Source: Fibrobacter sp. UBA4373 (GTDB taxonomy: Bacteria; Fibrobacterota; Fibrobacteria; Fibrobacterales; Fibrobacteraceae). Taken from it: 7,174 nucleotides of DNA. The stretch spans positions 1 to 7,174 of the forward strand of contig DGSB01000087.1 in the NCBI GenBank assembly GCA_002390045.1, in the 5' to 3' direction. Position 1 is the first letter of the stretch; each line of letters starts with the position of its first letter. Shown in pieces: positions 1 to 6,104 of this stretch. The notes beneath the pieces were generated by a model. It was not told the origin of the DNA. It saw only the letters and a program-made list of their open reading frames with translations, and did no database searches. Made by a program: the position numbers and the translations under genes.

Positions 1-1127
1 TTTTCGACAGTGAGTTCAAAGAGTTCGATAATTGCACGACCACGGATCCATTCGCCGTCCATCGTACCGCCAAGCTTATCCAGCACAGCCTTCAAATCGT
101 CATCCGACATCGTGGTGACGTCATAGCCGCCAAACTTCTTGATGGCATCATACATGGTGTAACGCGGCCACGGAGCCTTGAAATCGATTTCCGTACCTTG
201 ATAATTCACTTTCGTCGAACCGGTTGCGGCAATCGCAGCGCGTTCATAGATGTTTTCGAAGTGAGTCATCATGTCGTTATAATCGGCATAAGCCTGGTAG
301 AATTCAAGACCCGTGAATTCCGGGCTATGCGTACGGTCCATGCCTTCGTTACGGAAGTTCTTCGAAAATTCAAAAACGCGTTCCATACCGCCGACAATGC
401 AACGCTTCAGATAAAGTTCCGGAGCGACACGCAGATAGAGAGTCATGTCAGCAGCGTTGTGGTGCGTCGTAAACGGACGTGCATTGGCACCGCCGTAGAT
501 CGGCTGGAGCGTCGGAGTTTCCACTTCAATGAACTTGTTTTCGATGAGATATTCGCGAATCGACTGAATAATGCGGCTACGCTTAATGAAGACATCGCGC
601 ACATCATCATTCAAAGCCATGTCGATGTAGCGTTCACGATAACGCGTGTCCACATCCTTGAATTCATTAAAGACTTTCTTATTGCCGTTTTCGTCGACGA
701 TTTCCTTAGGAACCGGAAGCGGGCGCACAGCCTTCGCAAGCATCGTGATCTTTTCCGCCTTCACGGAATATTCACCCGTCTTGGTTTCCATCATGGTGCC
801 GTTCACACCGATAAAGTCACCGAAGTCGATCATCTTGACGATTTCATAGTCCGCTTCGCCAACGATATCCTTCGCGCAGACAATTTGAAGACGACCGTAG
901 CGATCCTTCAAATGCATAAAGCAAAGTTTGCCCTTGCGGTTAAAACGAATGACGCGGCCTGCGAAAGCGATTTTCTGTTCGGATTTCAGAAGTTCATCTT
1001 TCTGGTTGCGGAGATCTTCCGAAGTATGGGTACGGTTGAACTTATGCGGATACGGGTTGACACCCATTTCCTTGAACTTTGTGAGCTTGTCGAGACGAGC
1101 CTTAACTTGGTCATTCATTTCTTGCAT
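1..1127 (-). CDS. lysS: Lysyl-tRNA synthetase, class II (5' part, C-terminus beyond window)
   Basis: This is a cytoplasmic enzyme that charges tRNA-Lys with lysine using ATP. The minus strand reads open from ATG at 1127 to the left edge, giving 375 codons of a protein that is usually about 500 residues. An anticodon-binding OB-fold lies at roughly residues 55-150 (for example IAFAGRVIRFNRKGKLCFMH). The class II catalytic core follows. The motif 1 region is near 196-215 (VETPTLQPIYGGANARPF), then APELYLKR at 235-242. Motif 2 is at 251-283 and contains FRNEGMDRTHSPEF and AYADY. Motif 3 lies outside the window. The start is supported by an AGGA ribosome-binding site 8 nt upstream. A second in-frame ATG three codons later is possible but worse placed. 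The N-terminus is short, with only about 55 residues before the OB-fold. No frameshift was seen. The gene is separated from the upstream unit by a strong terminator, so it probably has its own promoter. The identification is secure. Confidence 0.97.
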   Translation of the reverse strand, partial: MQEMNDQVKARLDKLTKFKEMGVNPYPHKFNRTHTSEDLRNQKDELLKSEQKIAFAGRVIRFNRKGKLCFMHLKDRYGRLQIVCAKDIVGEADYEIVKMIDFGDFIGVNGTMMETKTGEYSVKAEKITMLAKAVRPLPVPKEIVDENGNKKVFNEFKDVDTRYRERYIDMALNDDVRDVFIKRSRIIQSIREYLIENKFIEVETPTLQPIYGGANARPFTTHHNAADMTLYLRVAPELYLKRCIVGGMERVFEFSKNFRNEGMDRTHSPEFTGLEFYQAYADYNDMMTHFENIYERAAIAATGSTKVNYQGTEIDFKAPWPRYTMYDAIKKFGGYDVTTMSDDDLKAVLDKLGGTMDGEWIRGRAIIELFELTVE

Positions 1128-1159
1128 GGTATGAATCCTATAGAAAGATTTTTGCGTTA

Positions 1160-1167
1160 CAAAGATA
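1160..1167 (-). promoter_or_regulatory. Possible -7 promoter element for lysS
   Basis: On the minus strand this reads TATCTTTG, which matches the Bacteroidetes -7 consensus TAnnTTTG. It lies 32 nt upstream of the lysS ATG and downstream of the terminator of the preceding unit, where an independent lysS promoter is needed. No TTTG -33 partner is found at the usual spacing: the nearest TTTG is about 28 nt upstream, which is too far. Whether Fibrobacter uses this consensus is not something I can establish here, so this is only a candidate. Confidence 0.25.
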
Positions 1168-1200
1168 GAAATTCCAAGCGTCTTCGACCTTAATCCAAAC

Positions 1201-1231
1201 AAAAAAGGCCGCCCGGCAGGGCGACCTTTTT
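1201..1231 (-). terminator. Rho-independent terminator of the mutase/secreted-protein unit
   Basis: Read on the minus strand, an A-tract is followed by GGTCGCCC, a TGCC loop, GGGCGGCC and then six T residues. The 8-bp stem is fully paired on the minus strand, with one G-U wobble. On the plus strand the same position becomes a C-A mismatch, so termination is favoured for minus-strand transcripts. It begins 15 nt past the stop codon of the secreted-protein gene (1247) and ends 73 nt before the lysS start, separating the two transcription units. Confidence 0.9.
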
Positions 1232-1246
1232 AAGCTTGTGAATGCC

Positions 1247-2197
1247 TCAGTTGCTGTTCATACGGCAGCGCTTCTTTTGAAGCGGAGTCATGCCCGGCTT
1301 ATCGCAGGGATCCGTAGATGTTGCAGTTGTCGAAGACGCAGCCGGCGTTACCGTTGTGGCCTGAGCATTCTGCTTAGCGGCCTGTTCCGCCTGCATCTGC
1401 TGGAGCTTACGCTGACGCGGAGAGAGGTTGTCGCTAGAAGAAGTCGTCGAGGTGCTCACGGTAGAAGCTTGACGAGCCGCCTTGCGACGGTTATTGGCCG
1501 TTGCAGCAAGCGAATCCTGACGAGCCTTTTCCGCTTTCTTTGCCTTGGCAAGACGAGCGGATTCAGCATCTCGGGCTTCCTGTTCCGCAGCCGCAATCGA
1601 ATCGCGACGAGCCTTTACCGCGTTCTTCTGGCGTTCGACAGCAGCCTTACGAGCTGCCTGAGCCTGCGCCTTGGAAAGCGGATGAGCGGATGCCTGGAAA
1701 ATCGCATTGGCATTCGAAGGGTTCTTGAAAACGTCGCCCGCATTGCCGCGTTTTCCCTGGGCATCTTCGAGAGATCCCGTAGCCCAGGAATCGCTTGCAA
1801 TCGGCGGAAGGAGCGACACCTTCAAATCCTTAATCTTGGTGGAGAATTCATCGACACCATCCGAATAGTAGATCATCACGTCATAAATACCAGCCTGGTA
1901 TTCAAGACCGTCAGAACCACCGATCGGAGATTCCGAATAGGCAACGACAATGTAAAGCTGGTCGTTGTCCATGCTGTTGAAAAGCAAGTCCACGTCGCCC
2001 TGCGGAGCTTTTACGTTACCTTCGGCGACAAACGCCCACGGTGCGTAATCCACGCGGATCGAGAAGTGGTGGTAACCCTTCGCCGCCTCGGAAAGCGTCA
2101 GATAGTCTGCATCGAACGCCTGGAAAGACGGCTGAATTTGTGCAAAGGAGAGCGTCGCACAAAAGAGGACCAAAAACATTGCCAATTTCTGAAGCAT
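1247..2197 (-). CDS. Hypothetical secreted Ala/Lys/Arg-rich protein (316 aa)
   Basis: I do not recognise a named family. A clear signal peptide opens the protein (hydrophobic core KLAMFLVLFCATLSFA, probable cleavage before Gln20), so it should be periplasmic or surface-located. Residues about 21-135 look like a globular beta-rich domain, with alternating hydrophobic strands such as HFSIRVDYAPWAFVAEG and QLYIVVAYSES. Residues 175-245 are charged, Ala-rich and probably helical or coiled-coil, with a repeated R-x-D-S-[IL]-A-A pattern at 198-204 and 227-233. A Ser/Thr-rich linker follows at 245-258. Two related motifs, SPRQRKLQQM (259-268) and TPLQKKRCRM (304-313), flank a second Ala/Thr-rich linker. 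The only cysteines in the mature chain are C298 and C311, near the end, which could form a disulfide. The start is fixed by AGGAG 6 nt upstream of the ATG. The gene follows the mutase gene by 22 nt and precedes a strong terminator, so the two are probably cotranscribed. Function is unknown; a cell-envelope structural or binding role is a guess. Confidence 0.85.
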   Translation of the reverse strand: MLQKLAMFLVLFCATLSFAQIQPSFQAFDADYLTLSEAAKGYHHFSIRVDYAPWAFVAEGNVKAPQGDVDLLFNSMDNDQLYIVVAYSESPIGGSDGLEYQAGIYDVMIYYSDGVDEFSTKIKDLKVSLLPPIASDSWATGSLEDAQGKRGNAGDVFKNPSNANAIFQASAHPLSKAQAQAARKAAVERQKNAVKARRDSIAAAEQEARDAESARLAKAKKAEKARQDSLAATANNRRKAARQASTVSTSTTSSSDNLSPRQRKLQQMQAEQAAKQNAQATTVTPAASSTTATSTDPCDKPGMTPLQKKRCRMNSN

Positions 2198-2219
2198 CTT
2201 TTTCTCCTACAGATAGGAC

Positions 2220-3836
2220 TTATTTATTGAAGAAGAGAGCCTTAGCCGCTTCGAACATAGCGTCCTTTTCGGCTTCTTCACGGCATTCCGTATAAATGCG
2301 CACCTTCGGTTCCGTGCCAGACGGACGGATGAGCATCCAAGAATCGTCTTCGAAAATAATCTTCACGCCGTCCAAAGTCAATACTTCGCGAACCTTCTTT
2401 TCCTTGTCGCCAATCTTGACCGAGGAACCGACCTTAGCCTTGTCTGCGACAGCGTTCACCTGGGCAACCAGCGGAGCGCCGACGAGAGACTTGTCCACTT
2501 CGAAACCTGCGCGGTTCGGGTAGAATTCGCCGAATTCCTTGTAAAGATCTTCGAGGTATTCGCCAAGGTTCTTGCCGGTCGTCGCCATGATTTCGAGGGC
2601 GAGGAGAAGACCGAACTGGGCGTCCTTTTCGAGCGTATTGTTGAGACCCGAAATACCATCGGATTCTTCGAAAGCGATGAGAGCCTTCGGGTTCGCCTTG
2701 CGGGAAAGCCACGGACGGAAGTTCTTGAAGCCGACCGGAGTTTCCATCACCGGAGCGCCGAGCTTGTTCGCAATGACGTTCACAAAGTTGGAAGTCGCAA
2801 CAGACTTGGCGACGACACCCTGTTCCTTGCGCCAGGTTACCATGTAATGGTATGCGATCGCACCGAAACGGTTCATGTCGATTTCACGAGTTCCATCGTA
2901 GAAGCGGACACGGTCACCATCCGGGTCGAAAATGCAGCCGAGGCGGTACCAGCTCTTGCTCTGGTCGAGAATTTTCTTCACGCCTTCGAGGTTCTTGGAG
3001 CTCGGTTCCGGAGCGATGCCGCCGAACAGCGGATCGTCTTCGGTACGGAGGCACATGAGGCACTGCGGATTTCCGAGGATCACGTTCGGACGCTTGCGGG
3101 TTGCGCCGTGCACATGGTCGCAGACGAGAGTCAAGCGACCTTCGTCCAGAAGCTTCTGGATGCGGGCGAACTGGATCGTTCCCTGCTTGTGGAGGAATTC
3201 GTTGTAAATTTCAATGGAATCGATTGCCTTCATTTCGACTTCTTCGAGATCTTCACGCTTGAAGTCCTTCATGAGTTCGTTCGAAATGCGGGTGATATGG
3301 CAAGTGATTTCCGGACCGGCAGGACCGCCGTCAGCCGGGTTGAACTTGATACCGGCATAGTTGGACGGGTTGTGGCTCGGGGTCATGTTGATCGAGCAAG
3401 CGGCCTTGAGAAGTTCGACTGCGGCGGAGAATTCCGGAGTAGCCATTTCGCCACCGTAGTAAATTTTCTTCACGCCAGCCTTGGCAAAGACCTGGGCGAC
3501 AGCCTTGCAGAATTCGTCACCGAGGAGACGGTTGTCGTGACCGAGCACGATACCGCGTTCCTGAAGTTCTTCGAAGTTTGCAACGCCAAGAGCTTCGAGG
3601 AGTTCCGCATCCGCTTCCTTATACATGCGAATGATTGCAGACGCGATCACTTCGACTGTGCGGAGGGTGAATTCCGTACCGATTTCACCGCGGAAGCCGG
3701 ACGTACCGAAGCTTACCTTGCACGGTTCGACGCTTGCGAGGGCAATCTTCTTGACATCTTCGACGAGATGCATATCGGTTGCGGGGTTGAATTCAGAGGA
3801 CTGGATCTTTTTCCAAAGTTGTGCAGCTGTTTCCAT
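2220..3836 (-). CDS. Phosphoglucomutase/phosphomannomutase-family enzyme (538 aa)
   Basis: This is a cytoplasmic alpha-D-phosphohexomutase that interconverts hexose 1-phosphate and 6-phosphate, linking glycolysis with glycogen and nucleotide-sugar synthesis. All four hallmark loops are present in order. The phosphoserine loop is MTPSHNP at 151-157, with Ser154 as the likely phosphorylated residue. The Mg-binding loop is DPDGDR at 304-309. The sugar-specificity loop is FEESDGIS at 389-396, and the phosphate-binding loop is RPSGTEPKVRIY at 504-515. An N-terminal SFGTSGFRGEIG (42-53) is also typical. The EES form of the specificity loop favours glucose phosphates over the EMS form of dual PMM/PGM enzymes, but substrate choice is not proven. 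The phosphoserine loop has Pro where TASHNP is usual. The start is supported by AGGA 6 nt upstream. It is the first gene of a probable two-gene unit with the secreted protein 22 nt downstream. It is full length for the superfamily and intact. Confidence 0.95.
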   Translation of the reverse strand: METAAQLWKKIQSSEFNPATDMHLVEDVKKIALASVEPCKVSFGTSGFRGEIGTEFTLRTVEVIASAIIRMYKEADAELLEALGVANFEELQERGIVLGHDNRLLGDEFCKAVAQVFAKAGVKKIYYGGEMATPEFSAAVELLKAACSINMTPSHNPSNYAGIKFNPADGGPAGPEITCHITRISNELMKDFKREDLEEVEMKAIDSIEIYNEFLHKQGTIQFARIQKLLDEGRLTLVCDHVHGATRKRPNVILGNPQCLMCLRTEDDPLFGGIAPEPSSKNLEGVKKILDQSKSWYRLGCIFDPDGDRVRFYDGTREIDMNRFGAIAYHYMVTWRKEQGVVAKSVATSNFVNVIANKLGAPVMETPVGFKNFRPWLSRKANPKALIAFEESDGISGLNNTLEKDAQFGLLLALEIMATTGKNLGEYLEDLYKEFGEFYPNRAGFEVDKSLVGAPLVAQVNAVADKAKVGSSVKIGDKEKKVREVLTLDGVKIIFEDDSWMLIRPSGTEPKVRIYTECREEAEKDAMFEAAKALFFNK

Positions 3837-3996
3837 CAGTATTCCTATTGGATGAATTTGACGACCATAATCTAATAAATTTCATCCTGCGTGAGCGGGC
3901 AAATACGCACCGAAAAACGAGCCGACCTTCGGATTTTAAATTTTTATTTACAAAGTTCCCTATATAGAAGGGAACTTTTGAAAATCAGCAAGCCTC
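3837..3996. other. Intergenic gap upstream of the mutase gene
   Basis: This 160-nt gap lies between two minus-strand genes. It should hold the 3' end of the hydrolase transcript and the promoter of the mutase unit. It contains a perfect inverted repeat (3952-3978) and an AT-rich stretch at 3931-3950. I found no convincing -10/-35 or TAnnTTTG promoter. The AT-rich TATTAGATTAT on the minus strand near 3866-3878 is the only weak -10-like candidate. No small ORF with a good ribosome-binding site was seen. Confidence 0.5.
3952..3978 (-). terminator. Inverted repeat downstream of the hydrolase gene, possible terminator
   Basis: The arms AAAGTTCCCT and AGGGAACTTT are perfect 10-bp complements around a 7-nt AT-rich loop. 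The structure starts 19 nt past the hydrolase stop codon at 3997, which is terminator-like placement. However, the stem has only four G-C pairs and is not followed by a run of T on either strand; on the minus strand the next bases are GTAAATAAAAATTT. It may act as a weak terminator or a 3'-end-protecting hairpin, or the palindrome could be an operator for the mutase unit. Confidence 0.5.
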
Positions 3997-5931
3997 TTAT
4001 TTTACGGAAACGCGTAGCGTGGTCGCCAAGTTTTCTCCTCGCACAAAGTACACGCCTTTTCCATAGCCTGCATCACGAAGCAACGTGGAAATATTTCGCC
4101 CGGAAGTCCCTTCCGTTTGAACGACCCCTAGGAACTGACCCGTGATACTGAAAATGCGGAACGAACTTGCCTGTCGGATTTCATAGCGGACCGGCTTTCG
4201 GATGGCGACGGAACTCGTATCTTCAAAATTCAGCCAGTCCACGTTCAGATAATTGCCGACAATTTCCATGCGAATCACATGTTCGCCAGACGCCAAATCA
4301 AAAGTTCCGACATCGATTTCGCGATAGGTTTCCCAGTCATCGCCCTGTTCCACGATCACATCGTCCGAGAGAGCATCTCCGTCTATATAAAGCTTAAATC
4401 CAGCATACTCCGAAGCGGTAGCGACTCGAGCCGATAATTTATACACAGCCGTATTCGTCACCTGGACCGTATATTCAACCCATTCGCCTTCTTGAGTATA
4501 ACCGATTGCGTAACCATCCTGAGCCTTCACAATATCCACGGCGTCTTCACGGTATTCCCCTCCTTTATTTTCATCATCCTTATCGAAATACGCTTTGCCG
4601 GAGCCTCCGACATCGTAATTTTCAATTTCAAGCTTTCCGGGGATTGCCGTAGAGATTCCTGAATAAGGAGATTGAGGAATGGCGGGTGTCACGTATACGC
4701 GGTATCCGTATTTTGTATTGGCGATATTTACCGGAACCGAAATTTTCCCGCCCGTGACGTCATATTCCCGGCTGGATTCCTTCGTGGTGGAAGCGACTGC
4801 ACTGTCCTTGTTTTCCCAAACGACATATTCCACGTCTACCTGGACTTTTGCTCCAAACGATTGCGGAATTCCCGCAATGTTGACATTCACATCACCGAGC
4901 GTATTTCCGCCGAGGACGATACTTGCAAAGCCTTTCTGTTGATCAAGTGCGGCAAATCCATCTACGCCGTCGCTCTTGTCATTTGGAGGAGTCACCTTCG
5001 CCATATATCCGCTCATGTCACCGTACCATTTGTACAGCCACCAGCCGCCGCCACGTTCATTATTCGCCGTCAAAAGACTGCCTAGACGCCCCGGAAGCGG
5101 AACGAACCACCAGGAAATCATGGCACTTTCGACTCCATGACGTTCAAACTTGGCAATAAACGGAACCGAAACTCCAGGGCATCCTTCTTCGGTATGCTCC
5201 GTCGACGAATATTCGTTAATGCTAATGCCCCGGGGGGAAACTCCATATTGTTTCTCTAAATTTCGATAATTTTCGATGGCTCCGACCAGACCTTCGCTTC
5301 CCCACTGATGCCAGCTGATTACATCTGGCATACAGTTATTTTGTGAGCAATATCTGACAAAGGCTTCCATACGCGAAGAATTGTACCAAGAATAGGATGG
5401 CCCTATAATTTTTGCCGTAGGATCATTTTTCCGTATCAGTTGATACGTCTCTTTCCAAAGAACCGAGTTGAAATCTCCATTGGCATCGGACCAAGTTCCG
5501 TCCGGTTCGTTCCAAATTTCATAGCCGTCAAAATTTTTATTCGGAGAAGTTAATTTATCCTGAATCACGGATAAGACTTGTTGCTTCCAATGCTCCATAC
5601 TTTGATATCGGTAAGGCCATCCGGGAAGTACGTCCGCCAAGCGAATCTGGATTTTTGCACCGACATTTTCAACGCGCGGCGCAACAAGGAAGGCGCCACC
5701 GATTCCCTGCTGCCGTCCGTTACCGCTTCGAGCCGGAGCCAAAAACACGTTGGGTTTCAGAGGCGCCACATCCTTTTCGATATCACTCGGAAGCGATTCC
5801 GTTAAGCCATATAAAGAACCTGTCGCCACATGGGTCACAGGCCGAATGCTATCCCCTAAATTCACGTCCAAATTGACAGCCGCCCCTGCAAAAGACGCTG
5901 CAACGACCAAGGTTTCCCAGACTTTTTTCAT
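3997..5931 (-). CDS. Secreted glycoside hydrolase with CBM6 and C-terminal sorting-like domain (644 aa)
   Basis: This is probably an extracellular plant-polysaccharide hydrolase. An N-terminal signal peptide (MKKVWETLVVAASFAGAA) is followed by a catalytic domain at about 20-315 resembling clan GH-A (beta/alpha)8 barrels. The segment GYEIWNEPDGTW (136-147) supplies a candidate acid/base Glu142 in the NEP motif. ISINEYSS (236-243) supplies a candidate nucleophile Glu240. Residues about 325-415 look like the beta-sandwich that accompanies GH39/GH30/GH51-type barrels. A CBM6 module spans about 430-570, with IPGKLEIENYD at its start, GEWVEYTVQV in the middle and NVDWLNF at the end. The last 55 residues (SFRIFSITGQFLGV, then YGKGVYFVRG) resemble type IX secretion sorting domains. 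The nearest family by motif feel is GH39, but I cannot assign it, so the substrate is open (xylan-like or pectic side chains are guesses). The start is supported by AGGG 6 nt upstream of the ATG. It is divergent from pepA, and no partner gene is adjacent on the same strand. Confidence 0.9.
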   Translation of the reverse strand: MKKVWETLVVAASFAGAAVNLDVNLGDSIRPVTHVATGSLYGLTESLPSDIEKDVAPLKPNVFLAPARSGNGRQQGIGGAFLVAPRVENVGAKIQIRLADVLPGWPYRYQSMEHWKQQVLSVIQDKLTSPNKNFDGYEIWNEPDGTWSDANGDFNSVLWKETYQLIRKNDPTAKIIGPSYSWYNSSRMEAFVRYCSQNNCMPDVISWHQWGSEGLVGAIENYRNLEKQYGVSPRGISINEYSSTEHTEEGCPGVSVPFIAKFERHGVESAMISWWFVPLPGRLGSLLTANNERGGGWWLYKWYGDMSGYMAKVTPPNDKSDGVDGFAALDQQKGFASIVLGGNTLGDVNVNIAGIPQSFGAKVQVDVEYVVWENKDSAVASTTKESSREYDVTGGKISVPVNIANTKYGYRVYVTPAIPQSPYSGISTAIPGKLEIENYDVGGSGKAYFDKDDENKGGEYREDAVDIVKAQDGYAIGYTQEGEWVEYTVQVTNTAVYKLSARVATASEYAGFKLYIDGDALSDDVIVEQGDDWETYREIDVGTFDLASGEHVIRMEIVGNYLNVDWLNFEDTSSVAIRKPVRYEIRQASSFRIFSITGQFLGVVQTEGTSGRNISTLLRDAGYGKGVYFVRGENLATTLRVSVK

Positions 5932-6096
5932 AAAACACCCTTTTAAAGACCTGATATTTCAATATTTCTTCAAACAGGGTAAATCCGAATCCTTCGGAGG
6001 CAAAATTCATGGACTGTTTATCCATACCTACCGCACAACCACACATCTCTAAGCCTTCCACAAGGAGTTTGGGCGAGAAATTTCTATTTTTTAGGC
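5932..6096. other. Divergent intergenic region between the hydrolase gene and pepA
   Basis: This 165-nt region must carry promoters for both the minus-strand hydrolase gene and the plus-strand pepA. Visible contents are a tandem ATATTTCA/ATATTTCT repeat (5954-5969), the 6-bp-stem hairpin at 5984-5998, a strong GGAGG at 5996-6000, and the small ORF that follows it. A second SD-like AAGGAG (6062-6067) is not followed by a correctly spaced start codon. I could not identify a convincing promoter on either strand. Confidence 0.5.
5984..5998 (+). promoter_or_regulatory. Hairpin overlapping the ribosome-binding site of a small ORF
   Basis: TCCGAA, a TCC triloop and TTCGGA form a perfect 6-bp inverted repeat. 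Its 3' arm overlaps the first three bases of the GGAGG at 5996-6000. In a plus-strand transcript it could partly mask that Shine-Dalgarno sequence. It lies in the divergent gap and could equally be a DNA operator or chance. Confidence 0.3.
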
Positions 6097-6104
6097 ATGA
6101 TTAA
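6009..6104 (+). CDS. Possible 31-aa leader peptide ORF upstream of pepA
   Basis: An ATG at 6009 follows GGAGG with an 8-nt spacer, the best ribosome-binding site in the window. The frame runs 31 codons to TAA at 6102-6104, overlapping the pepA ATG (6097-6099) in another frame. The peptide begins MDCLSIP, is basic, and ends with an aromatic stretch (EKFLFFRHD). No family is recognised. The pepA start itself has only AGG one base upstream, so its translation could depend on ribosomes ending this ORF (termination-reinitiation coupling). Against it, the ORF is short, unverified for conservation, and such an ORF can arise by chance in an AT-rich leader. Treat it as a candidate only. Confidence 0.35.
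   Translation: MDCLSIPTAQPHISKPSTRSLGEKFLFFRHD

Noticed and set aside
198..1193. Long open frame on the plus strand (331 codons) opposite lysS
   Set aside because: It lies antisense to a clear lysyl-tRNA synthetase frame with all expected motifs; its translation shows no recognisable family and follows the codon structure of the opposite strand.
1238..2230. Long plus-strand open frame (330 codons) rich in Arg, Leu and Ser
   Set aside because: It mirrors the minus-strand secreted-protein gene, which has a signal peptide, SD and terminator; the Arg/Leu-rich composition is what the complement of Ala/Lys/Gln-rich codons produces.
2847..3875. Long plus-strand open frame (342 codons) opposite the mutase
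   Set aside because: It is antisense to a phosphohexomutase with all four catalytic loops; it has no SD or family resemblance.
5954..5969. Tandem ATATTTCA/ATATTTCT repeat as a regulator site
   Set aside because: Two imperfect 8-mers in an AT-rich promoter gap are easily produced by chance; noted in the intergenic entry only.
5849..6061. Minus-strand 70-codon frame spanning the hydrolase start and the divergent gap
   Set aside because: It begins at GTG without a good SD and reads out of frame through the hydrolase signal peptide; the protein-like look of its middle is probably coincidental.
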